Made by a program: the position numbers and the translations under genes. DNA of 53,456 nucleotides, taken from contig JAFQBN010000030.1 of NCBI GenBank assembly GCA_017416685.1, positions 1-53,456 on the forward strand. The letters are read 5' to 3'. The notes under the pieces are model-generated. The model worked only from the letters and a program-made list of their open reading frames with translations, made no database searches and was not told the origin of the DNA. This document shows, piece by piece, positions 24,753 through 36,702 of this stretch. Each line of letters starts with the position of its first letter. Positions within the stretch are counted from its first letter, which is position 1. This DNA is from Oscillospiraceae bacterium. GTDB taxonomy: Bacteria > Bacillota > Clostridia > Oscillospirales > Oscillospiraceae.

Positions 24753-26459
24753 ATGGCTGACGAGATGATTCTGAACACCGCCGAAGAGGGCGCTGTCACC
24801 AGCCAAAACTTTATCCACGAATTTATTACCGAGGATCTGGCCGAGGGCGGCCGGTGCGAGGGTATGCAGGTACACACCCGCTTCCCGCCCGAGCCTAACG
24901 GCTACCTCCACATCGGCCACTGCAAGGCGCTGATCATCGACTTCGGCTCTGCGGAGAAGTTCGGCGGCATCTGCAACCTGCGTATGGACGACACCAACCC
25001 CGCCAAGGAGGACACCGAGTTTGTGGACGCCATTCAGGAGGACATCCACTGGCTGGGCTTCGACTGGGGCGACCGGTTCTACTACGGCAGTGACTATTTC
25101 GAAAAGACTTACGAGCTGGCGGTTGGCCTGATCAAAAAGGGCCTTGCCTATGTGTGCGAGCTGACCCCCGAACAGTTCAAGGAATACCGCGGCGACATCG
25201 GCACCCCCGCCCGCTCCCCCTGGCGTGACCGTCCCATTGAGGAGTCCCTGGATCTGTTCGAGCGCATGCGCAAGGGTGAGTTCCCCGAGGGTTCCAAGAC
25301 CCTGCGCGCCAAGATCGACCTGGCCAGCGGCAACTTCAACATGCGCGACCCCGTCATCTACCGCATCCGTTATATCCACCATCACCGTCAGGGTGACAAG
25401 TGGTGCATCTTCCCCATGTACGACTTCGCCCACCCCATTCAGGACGCGCTGGAGGGCATCACCCACTCCCTGTGCTCTCTGGAGTACGAGGATCACCGCC
25501 CCCTGTATGACTGGGTCATCAACAACACCGACGTACCCTCCAAGCCCCGTCAGATCGAGTTCGCCCGTCTGGGTATCAACTACACCGTTATGAGCAAGCG
25601 CAAACTGCGCAAGCTGGTGGAGGAGGGCTATGTGTCCGGCTGGAACGACCCCCGCATGCCCACCCTGTGCGGTCTGCGCCGCCGTGGCTACACTCCCGCC
25701 GCCATCCGCGACTTCTGCGACCGCATCGGCGTAGCCAAGAACCCCTCCACCGTGGAGTACGGCTTTTTGGAGCATTGCCTGCGCGAGGATCTGAACGAGT
25801 CCGCCCGCCGCGTCATGGCGGTCCTGCGCCCCATCCCCCTGACCATCACCAACTACCCCGAGGGTCAGTCCGAGACCTTTGAGGTGGAGAACAACCCCAA
25901 CCGTCCCGAGGACGGCACCCGCGAGGTCACCTTCTCCCGCCACCTGTTCATCGAGGCGGACGACTTCATGCAGGAGCCTATCCCCAAGTACAAGCGCCTG
26001 TTCCCCAACGGCCCCGAGTGCCGCCTGAAGGGTGCCTATCTCATCACCTGCACCGGCTGCGTCACCGACGAGGCCGGCAACGTGACCGAGATTCTGGCCA
26101 CCTACGACCCCGAGTCCAAGGGCGGCAACCCCGCCGACGGCCGCAAGGTCAAGGGCGCTACTATCCACTGGGTGGACGCCGCCACCGCCATTGATGCCGA
26201 GGTGCGCCTGTACGACAATCTGTTTGCCGACCCCGATCCCGACGGCGGCGACAAGGATTTTCTGGACTGCCTGAACCCCGCCTCTTTGGAGGTTCTGACC
26301 GGCTGTAAGCTGGAGGCTTCCCTGGCCAACACCGACCCCACCGACCGCTTCCAGTTCATGCGTCTGGGCTACTTCTGCGCCGACAGTGTGGACTCCACTC
26401 CCGAACACCCCGTGTTCAACCGTGCCGTCAGCCTGAAGGACGGTTTCAAAACCAAGTAA
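24753..26459 (+). CDS. glnS: glutamine--tRNA ligase
   Basis: 568 residues. Charges tRNA-Gln directly. Class I signatures: PEPNGYLHIGHCKA (residues 46-59), the CNLRMDDTNPAKE segment that follows in the Glx family, and VMSKRKLRKL as the KMSKS loop. The C-terminal two-barrel anticodon-binding domain is complete (GCVTDEAGNV, then FNRAVSLKD). Many Firmicutes instead use GltX plus GatCAB for Gln-tRNA, so a GlnRS is a notable lineage trait of some Clostridia. ATG after CAGGAGGG; own promoter and a terminator at 26471. Confidence 0.96.
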   Translation: MADEMILNTAEEGAVTSQNFIHEFITEDLAEGGRCEGMQVHTRFPPEPNGYLHIGHCKALIIDFGSAEKFGGICNLRMDDTNPAKEDTEFVDAIQEDIHWLGFDWGDRFYYGSDYFEKTYELAVGLIKKGLAYVCELTPEQFKEYRGDIGTPARSPWRDRPIEESLDLFERMRKGEFPEGSKTLRAKIDLASGNFNMRDPVIYRIRYIHHHRQGDKWCIFPMYDFAHPIQDALEGITHSLCSLEYEDHRPLYDWVINNTDVPSKPRQIEFARLGINYTVMSKRKLRKLVEEGYVSGWNDPRMPTLCGLRRRGYTPAAIRDFCDRIGVAKNPSTVEYGFLEHCLREDLNESARRVMAVLRPIPLTITNYPEGQSETFEVENNPNRPEDGTREVTFSRHLFIEADDFMQEPIPKYKRLFPNGPECRLKGAYLITCTGCVTDEAGNVTEILATYDPESKGGNPADGRKVKGATIHWVDAATAIDAEVRLYDNLFADPDPDGGDKDFLDCLNPASLEVLTGCKLEASLANTDPTDRFQFMRLGYFCADSVDSTPEHPVFNRAVSLKDGFKTK

Positions 26460-26470
26460 ACACACAACCA

Positions 26471-26502
26471 AAACACACCGTCCACGCGCGGTGTGTTTTG
26501 TC
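26471..26502 (+). terminator. terminator after glnS, moderate strength
   Basis: AAACACACCG (26471-26480) pairs with CGGTGTGTTT (26489-26498), followed by TGTCTGT. Because no clear promoter lies before galK, some read-through is likely. Confidence 0.75.
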
Positions 26503-26530
26503 TGTAAACAGATAGAAGCGAGGTAGCATC

Positions 26531-27664
26531 ATGAGTCAAGTGTATCGTTTTTCCGCCCCCGGCCGCACGGAGATCTGCGGCAACCACACCGACCATCAGC
26601 ACGGCTGCGTGCTGGCCGCCGCCGTTGATCTGGAGTCTGTGGCGGAAGTCACCCTGAATGACACCGGTATCATCCGCATCCTGTCCCAGGGGTACGCCCC
26701 TGTGGAAATTGCCGTGAACGACCTGACCCTCCGCGAGGAAGAGAAGAATACCACCGCCTCTCTGGTCCGGGGCGTGGCCGCCGGCTTTGCCCGCCGCGGC
26801 GCGGTGCTGGGCGGGTTTGAGGCATCTGTCACCTCCACTGTTCTGCCCGGCAGCGGCCTGAGTTCCTCTGCCGCCTTTGAGGTCCTCATCGGCACCATTA
26901 TCAACGAGCTGTTTTTTGACCGCAAGCTCAACGCCGTGGAGATCGCCCAGATCGCCCAGTGGGCGGAGAATGCCTACTTCGGCAAGCCCTGCGGCCTGAT
27001 GGATCAGGCCGCCTCCTCCGTGGGCGGAATGGTCTTTATGGACTTCAACGACCCCTCCGCCCCCATTGTGGAGCGCGTAGATTTTGATTTTTCCGCCGCC
27101 GGCCACGCTCTGTGCATCATCGACAGCGGCGCCGACCATGCCGACCTGACCCACGAGTACGCCGCCATTACCCGGGAACTGGGCGCCCTGTGCGCCCACT
27201 TCGGTGCCGAGGTCCTGCGCGAGGTTCCTCAGCAGGAATTCTTCGCCCGCCTACCCCAGCTGAAGGGTCGGGTACCCGACCGGGCCATCCTGCGTGCCAT
27301 CCACTTCTATCAGGAAAATGACCGGGTGTGCCGTCAGGTGGAGGCCCTGCGCCGGGGCGACTTTGATGCTTTCCTGTCTCTGGCCCGCCAGTCCGGCCGC
27401 AGCTCCTGGATGTATCTGCAGAACATCGTACCCACCGGGGCGGTGGAGCATCAGGACGTGGCTGTTGCCCTTGCTCTGTGCGACACCCTGCTGGGCAGCC
27501 GCGGCGCGTTCCGCGTCCACGGCGGCGGCTTTGCCGGCACTGTGCAGGCCTTTGTCCCTCTGGATATGCTGGACAGCTTCAAGACCGGCATCGAGGCCGT
27601 TCTCGGCTCCGGCAGCTGCCACGTGCTGTCCATCCGCCCCGAGGGCGGTGTGCGGCTGGCCTGA
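26531..27664 (+). CDS. galK: galactokinase (GHMP family)
   Basis: 377 residues. All three GHMP motifs are present: PGRTEICGNHTDHQHG (galactokinase signature, residues 10-25), LPGSGLSSSAAFEV (ATP loop) and FRVHGGGFAGTVQAFVP near the C-terminus. It phosphorylates galactose at C1 in the Leloir pathway. The TEICGNHTDHQHG form deviates from the usual VNLIGEHTDY, as in a clostridial subgroup, so another sugar cannot be excluded. No galT or galE is adjacent; instead it is followed after 11 bases by a glycerol-1-phosphate dehydrogenase gene. Confidence 0.88.
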   Translation: MSQVYRFSAPGRTEICGNHTDHQHGCVLAAAVDLESVAEVTLNDTGIIRILSQGYAPVEIAVNDLTLREEEKNTTASLVRGVAAGFARRGAVLGGFEASVTSTVLPGSGLSSSAAFEVLIGTIINELFFDRKLNAVEIAQIAQWAENAYFGKPCGLMDQAASSVGGMVFMDFNDPSAPIVERVDFDFSAAGHALCIIDSGADHADLTHEYAAITRELGALCAHFGAEVLREVPQQEFFARLPQLKGRVPDRAILRAIHFYQENDRVCRQVEALRRGDFDAFLSLARQSGRSSWMYLQNIVPTGAVEHQDVAVALALCDTLLGSRGAFRVHGGGFAGTVQAFVPLDMLDSFKTGIEAVLGSGSCHVLSIRPEGGVRLA

Positions 27665-27675
27665 CTGGAGGACAC

Positions 27676-28926
27676 ATGGACATCAACACATTGCTCAAGG
27701 GTTTGGACTGCCCCTGTGGCCGCCCCCACACCTGCAGCATTCAGGCTGTTTATATCGAACACAACGCCGCCGCGCGTCTTGGTGAGCTCTGCCGTGACGT
27801 GAGCCACGTGCTGCTGGTGGCCGATGAGAACACCTATGCCGCCGCAGGCGCACAGGTTGCCGACGTCCTGCAGGGCAAGTGCGTACAAACAGTCCTGTTC
27901 CCCGGTACACCGCTGCTGATCCCCAACGAAGACGCCATCGAGGCCGTCACCAGCCAGCTGGGCGATACGGAAATGATCGTGGGCGTCGGCTCCGGCGTCA
28001 TTCAGGATCTGTGCAAGTACGTCAGCCACACCAGCGGCATCCCTTACATCATCGTGGCCACCGCCCCCTCCATGGACGGCTACGCCTCCAGCGGTGCGGC
28101 CATGATCACCGGCGGCATGAAGGTGACCTATCCCGTGGGTCTGCCCACCGCCATTCTGGCTGACCCCGCTGTGCTGGCCAACGCTCCCCTTGAGATGATC
28201 AAGGCCGGTTACGGCGACATTATTGGCAAGTACTCCTCCCTGAATGACTGGAAGCTGAGCCATCTGGTCAACAGAGAGTACTTCTGCCAGCAGATTTACG
28301 ATTTGACCTTTGAGCAACTGCAAAACACCATCAAGCTGGCCGAGGGTCTTCTTCGCCGGGATGAAACTGCTATCGCCGCCCTGACGGAAGCGCTGGTGGT
28401 GGTTGGCATCCTGCTCAGTTTTGTAGGCAACTCCCGCCCCGCCTCGGGCAGCGAGCATCACCTGTCCCACTTCTTTGAAATCACCGGCATCATAAATGGC
28501 CGGGACTACTTCCCCCACGGCATCGATGTGGCCTATTCCACCATCGTAACCGCCCAGCTGCGGGAAAAGCTGCTGCAGGGCAAATTCCCCGCCAGGCTTT
28601 ACCGTCCCGACCCTGACCACTATCGTGCGGAGATGGCGCGCGTGTACAAGCAAGTTGCCCCCGGCTGCATGGCACTGCAGGAGGAAATGGGCCGCTATCA
28701 AAGCGACGATGCCGCCCCCTATCTCGACCACGAGGACGCCATCCGCGCCGTGTTGGCCGAGATGCCCTCTGCCAAAGAGATCGAGCGGCTGCTGGGTCTG
28801 GTGGAGCTTGACCCGGCAGAGTTTTACGCTTTCTATGGTGAGGCTTGTATCGCCGATGCCATCCGCTATGCCAAGGATTTGAAGGACCGCTATACCATAC
28901 TATGGATGTACTATGATTTTCATTAA
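27676..28926 (+). CDS. egsA: glycerol-1-phosphate dehydrogenase [NAD(P)+] (EgsA/AraM family)
   Basis: 416 residues. Reduces dihydroxyacetone phosphate to sn-glycerol-1-phosphate. The iron/NAD-dependent dehydrogenase fold shows GVGSGVIQDLCKYVSH, APSMDGYASSGAAM, the Asp metal ligand region IKAGYGDIIGKY, and metal histidines in SEHHLSHFFE and YFPHGIDVAYST. AraM of B. subtilis uses the product to make heptaprenylglyceryl phosphate. I start it at 27676 (ATG after TGGAGG); an upstream extension would overlap galK. Translation is probably coupled to galK. A terminator follows. Confidence 0.88.
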   Translation: MDINTLLKGLDCPCGRPHTCSIQAVYIEHNAAARLGELCRDVSHVLLVADENTYAAAGAQVADVLQGKCVQTVLFPGTPLLIPNEDAIEAVTSQLGDTEMIVGVGSGVIQDLCKYVSHTSGIPYIIVATAPSMDGYASSGAAMITGGMKVTYPVGLPTAILADPAVLANAPLEMIKAGYGDIIGKYSSLNDWKLSHLVNREYFCQQIYDLTFEQLQNTIKLAEGLLRRDETAIAALTEALVVVGILLSFVGNSRPASGSEHHLSHFFEITGIINGRDYFPHGIDVAYSTIVTAQLREKLLQGKFPARLYRPDPDHYRAEMARVYKQVAPGCMALQEEMGRYQSDDAAPYLDHEDAIRAVLAEMPSAKEIERLLGLVELDPAEFYAFYGEACIADAIRYAKDLKDRYTILWMYYDFH

Positions 28927-28935
28927 ACCAAACGC

Positions 28936-28971
28936 AAAAGAGCCGCCACCCGATTGGGTGACGGCTCTTTT
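28936..28971. terminator. bidirectional terminator between egsA and atpC
   Basis: AAAAGAGCCG(CCACCC) pairs with (GGGTGA)CGGCTCTTTT around GATT with one mismatch; A and T runs on both sides serve the convergent egsA and atp transcripts. The core is repeated near 37970 and 38258. Confidence 0.9.
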
Positions 28972-28977
28972 ATGATC

Positions 28978-30638
<1,661 letters not shown>

Positions 30639-30659
30639 CTACCTCGCTCCTTTCTCGAA

Positions 30660-31463
30660 TTACACGCCGCTTCCCGCGACGATCTCTGTGATTTCCTGCG
30701 TAATGGCACTCTGCCGGGCCCGGTTGTACTCCAGTCCCAGCCGGTCGATCATCTCCTGGGCGTTCTTGCCCGCGCTGTCCATGGCCACACGGCGGGCGGC
30801 CACCTCGCTGGCAAAGCTCTCCTTCACACAGGAAAGGATCATGCCCGCAATATACTCGGGAATGACCGCATTGAGGACGGTGGGGGCATCGGGTTCAAAG
30901 ATGGCGTCATCTGCCCTGCCCCGCTCTTCCGGTACAAGGGGCAGCAGCCAGTTGACGTACGCCTCCTGACTCATCATGGAGTGATACCGGGTACACACAA
31001 CGCCCAGTCGGTCAAAATCTTCGGCACAGAACCGCTGGCACAGCGTCTGCGCAAGTGCCATGGCATCAGCGTGGTTATAATGCTCCGCGTGGTGCAGCCG
31101 GCCGCCAAAGCGGTCACAGGCACGCTTGCCGATGGGGATGATCTCCGCATCGGGATACTGGCGCAGCAGGCGGAAGATATTGGCGTTATAGCCGCCGGCA
31201 AGGCCGCGGTCACCTGCCACCACCACAAGGCAGGTCCTGTCACCCTCCCGCTTTGCCATGTAGGGCGTTTTACGGCAATCCTCACTGTTTGCAAGCCGTA
31301 CGATCATCTCGCCCAGCGCATCTGCATATGCCTTGCCCTTGTTCATGGACTCCGTCGCCTTACGGATTTTAGAAGATGCCACAAGGCCCATGGCCTTTGT
31401 CAGATGCAGGGTGGAGTCCACGCTTTTGATGCGTGTGCGCAGCTGTTTGATGTCAGCTCCCAT
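30660..31463 (-). CDS. atpG: F1 ATP synthase gamma subunit
   Basis: 267 residues, a little short of the usual 285. The central rotor shaft: N-terminal IKQLRTRIKSVDSTLHLTKAM helix and C-terminal helix GKNAQEMIDRLGLEYNRARQSAITQEITEIV are typical and coil together inside the alpha3-beta3 ring. Four bases separate it from atpA. Confidence 0.96.
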   Translation of the reverse strand: MGADIKQLRTRIKSVDSTLHLTKAMGLVASSKIRKATESMNKGKAYADALGEMIVRLANSEDCRKTPYMAKREGDRTCLVVVAGDRGLAGGYNANIFRLLRQYPDAEIIPIGKRACDRFGGRLHHAEHYNHADAMALAQTLCQRFCAEDFDRLGVVCTRYHSMMSQEAYVNWLLPLVPEERGRADDAIFEPDAPTVLNAVIPEYIAGMILSCVKESFASEVAARRVAMDSAGKNAQEMIDRLGLEYNRARQSAITQEITEIVAGSGV

Positions 31464-31467
31464 ACCC

Positions 31468-32961
31468 TTACCTCTTCATCTCGTTCAAGGCCTGCTCCAG
31501 TTCGGCAATATCCTTGTCATCCCAGCTGCCGGACTCAACACGCTCAAGGAAGTCGGCATACTTGGCCTCCAGCAGTTCGTAGAGCCGGGCTTCGTATTCC
31601 TTGACCTGTTTGACGGGGGTATCGTTGAGCCAGCCGTTGATGACGGCGTAGACGATGGCCACCTGGCAACCCACACGCACGGGAGAATTTCTGCCCTGTT
31701 TCAGTACCTCCACAATGCGCTCACCCAAGGCCAGTCGTGCCTTGGTATCCGCATCCAGATCGCTGCCGAACTGGGCGAAGGACTGCAGCTCGCGGTACTG
31801 GGAGTACAGCAGCTTCAGCTCACCGGCCACCTTTTTCATACCCTTGAGCTGGGCAGAACCGCCCACGCGGCTGACCGAGATACCGGGGTTGATGGCAGGC
31901 ATAACACCGGCGTGGAACAGCTCCGTCTCCAGAAAGATCTGTCCGTCGGTGATGGAGATCACGTTGGTGGGGATATAGGCGGACACGTCGCCGGCCTGAG
32001 TTTCGATCAAAGGCAGGGCGGTGATAGAGCCGCCGCCGTATTCCGGCGCCACGCAGGCCGCCCGCTCCAGCAGACGGGAGTGGAGATAGAACACGTCGCC
32101 GGGATAGGCCTCGCGCCCCGGAGGACGGCGAATGAGCAGAGACAGGGCGCGGTAGGCCACCGCGTGCTTGGAAAGGTCGTCGTAGATGATCAGCACGTCC
32201 CTGCCCTGCTCGCGGAAATGCTCCGCCATGGCGCAGCCGGAATAGGGCGCCACGTACTGCAAAGGAGCAGACTCGGAGGCAGAGGCAGACACGATGATGG
32301 TGTAGTCCATGGCGCCCGCAGCGGTCAGCTGGTTGGCGATCTGCACCACGGAGCTGTTCTTCTGTCCGATGGCCACGTAGATACAGATAACGCCGGTATT
32401 GCGCTGATTGATGATGGTATCGATGGCGATCTCCGTCTTACCGGTCTGTCGGTCACCGATGATCAGCTCACGCTGACCGCGGCCGATGGGGATCATGCTG
32501 TCGATGGCCTTGATGCCGGTCTGCAGGGGGACGGAAACGCTCTTGCGCTCGATGATGCCGGGAGCCTCCGACTCGATGGGACGGATAGCGTCGGCGGGAA
32601 TGGGGCCTTTACCGTCGATAGGCTCGCCCAGAGCGTTGACCACGCGGCCCAGCATGGCCTGACCCACAGGGACGGACAGCACCTTGCCCGTGCGCTTGAC
32701 GGTGGAACCTTCGCGGATGCTGTTCTCATTGGACAGCAAGGCCACGGAGACGGTCTCCGCCTCCAGATTCTGGGCCATGCCGAAGCTGCCGTCCTCAAAT
32801 TCCAGCAGCTCGCTGGCCATGCAGGCCTGCAGGCCGTAAACACGGGCGATACCGTCGCCCACAAGGATGACCGTGCCGGTCTCCTTCATCTCGATCCTGG
32901 CGTTGTAATTCTTGATTTGTTCCTTGATCACATTGCTGATCTCTTCCGGTCTTGTGGTCAT
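31468..32961 (-). CDS. atpA: F1 ATP synthase alpha subunit
   Basis: 497 residues. Non-catalytic nucleotide-binding subunit with the P-loop [15 protein letters not shown] (about 168-182), the arginine finger region [10 protein letters not shown] (as [15 protein letters not shown]) and the N-terminal stator-binding segment. Its ATG overlaps the atpH stop by 4 bases. Confidence 0.99.
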   Translation of the reverse strand: MTTRPEEISNVIKEQIKNYNARIEMKETGTVILVGDGIARVYGLQACMASELLEFEDGSFGMAQNLEAETVSVALLSNENSIREGSTVKRTGKVLSVPVGQAMLGRVVNALGEPIDGKGPIPADAIRPIESEAPGIIERKSVSVPLQTGIKAIDSMIPIGRGQRELIIGDRQTGKTEIAIDTIINQRNTGVICIYVAIGQKNSSVVQIANQLTAAGAMDYTIIVSASASESAPLQYVAPYSGCAMAEHFREQGRDVLIIYDDLSKHAVAYRALSLLIRRPPGREAYPGDVFYLHSRLLERAACVAPEYGGGSITALPLIETQAGDVSAYIPTNVISITDGQIFLETELFHAGVMPAINPGISVSRVGGSAQLKGMKKVAGELKLLYSQYRELQSFAQFGSDLDADTKARLALGERIVEVLKQGRNSPVRVGCQVAIVYAVINGWLNDTPVKQVKEYEARLYELLEAKYADFLERVESGSWDDKDIAELEQALNEMKR

Positions 32962-33488
32962 ACTCGTATCACTTCCTTCACTTCGGACAGGCGCTGACGC
33001 AGGCTGCCGTCCAGAATGTTTCCATCCACTTCGACGACCATGCCGCCCAGCAGGCTCTTATCCACAAAGTATTCCGCCCGGACCTGACCCTTGCAGCGCC
33101 GCTCCAGCGCAAGCTGAAGCTTCTGCTTTTCTTCCTCGGTCAGTTCCACGGCACTGGTGATGTTTGCGTTGGCAATATGCTCCGACGCGTCCAAAAGCTC
33201 TTTGTAGGCTTCTGCCGACTCCACAAAGCAGCCGATCCTGCCCTTCTCGCACAACAGCTTGAGATAGGACAACACGTGTTCCGGTGCCATATCGGCAAAG
33301 GCCGCTTCAACGGCGCGCAGCCGCTCTGCCATGGGGATGGCGGGAGAGGCCAGCAGCTGAGGATAGTCCGGCTGGTCCTCGAAGACCGCCTTCACCTGCT
33401 CCAGCACCTGACCGTACTCCTTCTGCCTGCCCTCTTCACAGGCAAGCATAAACAGAGCCTGCGCGTATTCCTTACTGATTTCAGTCAT
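32958..33488 (-). CDS. atpH: ATP synthase delta subunit
   Basis: About 176 residues. Links the b-subunit stalk to the top of F1. N-terminal helical domain starting [20 protein letters not shown] and a C-terminal segment with [20 protein letters not shown], the family signature. I prefer the ATG at 33488, preceded by AGGTG, over the in-frame GTG at 33497; either way it overlaps atpF. Confidence 0.95.
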   Translation of the reverse strand: MTEISKEYAQALFMLACEEGRQKEYGQVLEQVKAVFEDQPDYPQLLASPAIPMAERLRAVEAAFADMAPEHVLSYLKLLCEKGRIGCFVESAEAYKELLDASEHIANANITSAVELTEEEKQKLQLALERRCKGQVRAEYFVDKSLLGGMVVEVDGNILDGSLRQRLSEVKEVIRV

Positions 33489-33987
33489 TCTCGTCACCTA
33501 TTTCCTCGATAAACGAATCGATGAGGGCACGGTGATCCTGCCGGTTGATCTCACGCTCCAGCAGCTTTTCGGCCAGAGCGCCGGAGACCTCCACGATTTC
33601 CTGTTTGATGCCGGCGGCAGCCTTCTGCCGCTCCAGCTGGGCCTCGTTCCGGGCCATGCGGACGATGCTGTCCGCCTCGTCCCGTGCTTCGGCTACCAGC
33701 TTGTCGCCGCGGCGGCGGGCATTCTCGGTGGCCGTTTGCAGAATCGTATCTGCCTCGGCCTCGGCACCGGCCAGTTTCTCTTCCCAGGTACGGCGGCTCT
33801 CCTGAGCCTCGGTCCTGGCTTCATCCGCCTCGGCATAGCGGTCATCAATTTGCTTTTGCCGCTGCTCCAGCACCTTCATGACCGGCTTGAACAGGAACTT
33901 CTTCACCAGCAAAAACAGCAGGACGAGATTGAGCAAAGAAATCACGATCTGCCAAAGATTGACAGAAATGACGTCCAGCGTTTGCAT
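33481..33987 (-). CDS. atpF: ATP synthase b subunit
   Basis: 168 residues. One N-terminal membrane helix (WQIVISLLNLVLLFLLVKKF, residues about 12-31) followed by a long charged coiled coil with Ala/Glu/Arg heptads forming the peripheral stalk. A single b gene, so a homodimeric stalk is expected. Confidence 0.96.
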   Translation of the reverse strand: MQTLDVISVNLWQIVISLLNLVLLFLLVKKFLFKPVMKVLEQRQKQIDDRYAEADEARTEAQESRRTWEEKLAGAEAEADTILQTATENARRRGDKLVAEARDEADSIVRMARNEAQLERQKAAAGIKQEIVEVSGALAEKLLEREINRQDHRALIDSFIEEIGDEND

Positions 33988-34003
33988 CGCTTACCTCTCC
34001 TTG

Positions 34004-35201
<1,198 letters not shown>

Positions 35202-35234
35202 AACGCGATCACCCCATTCAGGCAAAGCAAAGTT

Positions 35235-35615
35235 TCATTCGGCTTTCTTATCAAAAAGCGGGCGCAGGGAAATGGCAATGCGCGGGAAAAACAGCGGGAT
35301 GACGGCTGCCCACAGGTTCAGGAACGTTGCTCCCACCGCCGCCACAACGATCAAAAACAGCATACGATAAGTCTGGGACAGCTTCATGGCGGTTTTGGCG
35401 TCCTTTTCGTCTTTTTCCAGCGCCTTCTGCACGGTCAGTCCCATGAAAAAGAAGTTCAGCACTGCGGCAGCCCCACTTAAAGCATTGCCCAGCAGCACCG
35501 TAATATCCCACTGCCGCAGCACCAGAAATACTGCCTGCAGCAGCACGCTGAGTACCAGCACCCAGCTCAGGATATATAAAGTTTCCCTCTGCACGGTGGC
35601 ATCGACTTTTTTCAT
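35235..35615 (-). CDS. atpI: ATP synthase subunit I-like membrane protein
   Basis: 126 residues with four hydrophobic segments, first gene of the atp operon, the usual place of atpI. The middle has a charged loop (VQKALEKDEKDAKTAMKLSQTYRM) between helices 2 and 3. AtpI-type proteins assist c-ring assembly, especially in Na+ enzymes. I use the ATG at 35615, with GAGGTG 7 bases upstream. Sequence similarity in this family is low; the assignment leans on size, topology and position. Confidence 0.8.
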   Translation of the reverse strand: MKKVDATVQRETLYILSWVLVLSVLLQAVFLVLRQWDITVLLGNALSGAAAVLNFFFMGLTVQKALEKDEKDAKTAMKLSQTYRMLFLIVVAAVGATFLNLWAAVIPLFFPRIAISLRPLFDKKAE

Positions 35616-35700
35616 CGCATTACACCTCGCACAAAACACAAGGGAGCACAACGTGCCCTACAGACAGCTGGCTCCCCTTCTCAACATTATTCTGTACAAT

Positions 35701-35729
35701 AGTAAACCATATTTATCCTGCTTTGTCAA
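35701..35729 (-). promoter_or_regulatory. promoter of the atp operon
   Basis: Minus strand TTGACA (35724-35729), 17-base spacer, TTTACT (35701-35706). The roughly 80-base leader contains AGGGAGC/GCTCCC (35641-35647 and 35671-35676), a hairpin followed by a U-rich stretch that might act as an attenuator. Confidence 0.7.
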
Positions 35730-35756
35730 TAGTTTAACGCAGACCCATCTTTATGC

Positions 35757-35792
35757 AAAAATGCCGCCATCCCAACGGATAGCGGCATTTTA
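35757..35792 (-). terminator. terminator of the DUF1295 gene
   Basis: Minus strand AAATGCCGC pairs with GCGGCATTT (stem extended by GGAT/ATCC), followed by TTTGC, just after the stop at 35805. Confidence 0.85.
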
Positions 35793-35804
35793 TTCTCAGT
35801 TTTT

Positions 35805-36608
35805 TCAGGCCACCAGCCATTTGTATCTGACCACGCTGTACAGCGGTATCAGGGGCAGCAGAATGGGGACTGTGGTGCTGTAAGTCTGGTACTCCGGGTC
35901 GGCACCGTAGGTGCGGTTCTGCCGCAGCTCCAACCGGCGGGCGCCGCTGAACATCACATAGACGATACCGATATAGCCGAGGATCGCAATCACCCACTGA
36001 CCGATACCGGTCAGAGTACCGAAGCCCACCACCAGCACACCGGTCCACAAAATCAGCTCGCCCAGATAATTGGGGCAGCGGACGATGCGATACAGCCCGG
36101 TATCCACAAAGCGGCCCGCGTTCTTTGCCTTTGCATTTTTCTTCTCCCGGTCGGCCTCGGCTTCCATCACGAAGCCAATCAAAATCAGGGCCGCGCCCAC
36201 CCAGGTCCACACGTTGTCGGCGCTGCCGTTATTCATTCGGTAGAATACGGGTGCCACCATAGCTACGTACAGCACCGCACAGGCGATCCAGATGGACACT
36301 TTGACAAAGAAAGGAATGGTCTTGCTGTCCTTGATCTCGCTGCCCACGTGCTTGTGATAGGACTTCAGCTTTGCCTCACGATAGGCCAGATACCCGCCCA
36401 AACGGCAGCCGTAAATCACAAGCAGGACACAGCACAAAGCCGTTCCCGGCGTCAGGCTGTTCCAATACAGGCTCAGCAGCAAAACACCTGCTCCGGCGAT
36501 GGCAAAACCATAGCCAATGGAGAAAAACCAGATATACTCTTTGAACCCAATAGCGCTGATGAGAAACGAAACCGCCGCCACCAGCCAGAATTCTGCGGGA
36601 AAAACCAC
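35805..36608 (-). CDS. DUF1295 / isoprenylcysteine methyltransferase-like membrane protein
   Basis: About 267 residues with six or more membrane helices. The C-terminal block GLYRIVRCPNYLGELILWTG and the PEYQTYS tail are the signature of the steroid 5-alpha-reductase/ICMT-like (DUF1295) family; its enzymes reduce or methylate lipid-like substrates. The start is set by the promoter and ribosome site: GGAGGTG is followed 7 bases later by GTG at 36608, while a longer frame from 36665 would begin inside the promoter -35 box. Single-gene transcript with its own promoter and terminator. Substrate unknown. Confidence 0.85.
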   Translation of the reverse strand: MVFPAEFWLVAAVSFLISAIGFKEYIWFFSIGYGFAIAGAGVLLLSLYWNSLTPGTALCCVLLVIYGCRLGGYLAYREAKLKSYHKHVGSEIKDSKTIPFFVKVSIWIACAVLYVAMVAPVFYRMNNGSADNVWTWVGAALILIGFVMEAEADREKKNAKAKNAGRFVDTGLYRIVRCPNYLGELILWTGVLVVGFGTLTGIGQWVIAILGYIGIVYVMFSGARRLELRQNRTYGADPEYQTYSTTVPILLPLIPLYSVVRYKWLVA

Positions 36609-36636
36609 GAACAAACACCTCCAAAAATGTAACTGC

Positions 36637-36665
36637 ATCATAGCATATTGCGCGGTGAAAGGCAA
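36637..36665 (-). promoter_or_regulatory. promoter of the DUF1295 gene
   Basis: Minus strand TTGCCT, 17-base spacer, TATGAT, about 30 bases before the GTG start. Confidence 0.8.
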
Positions 36666-36702
36666 TATGACGACAGGACATCACCCCGGTCAGGCGGTCA
36701 AA

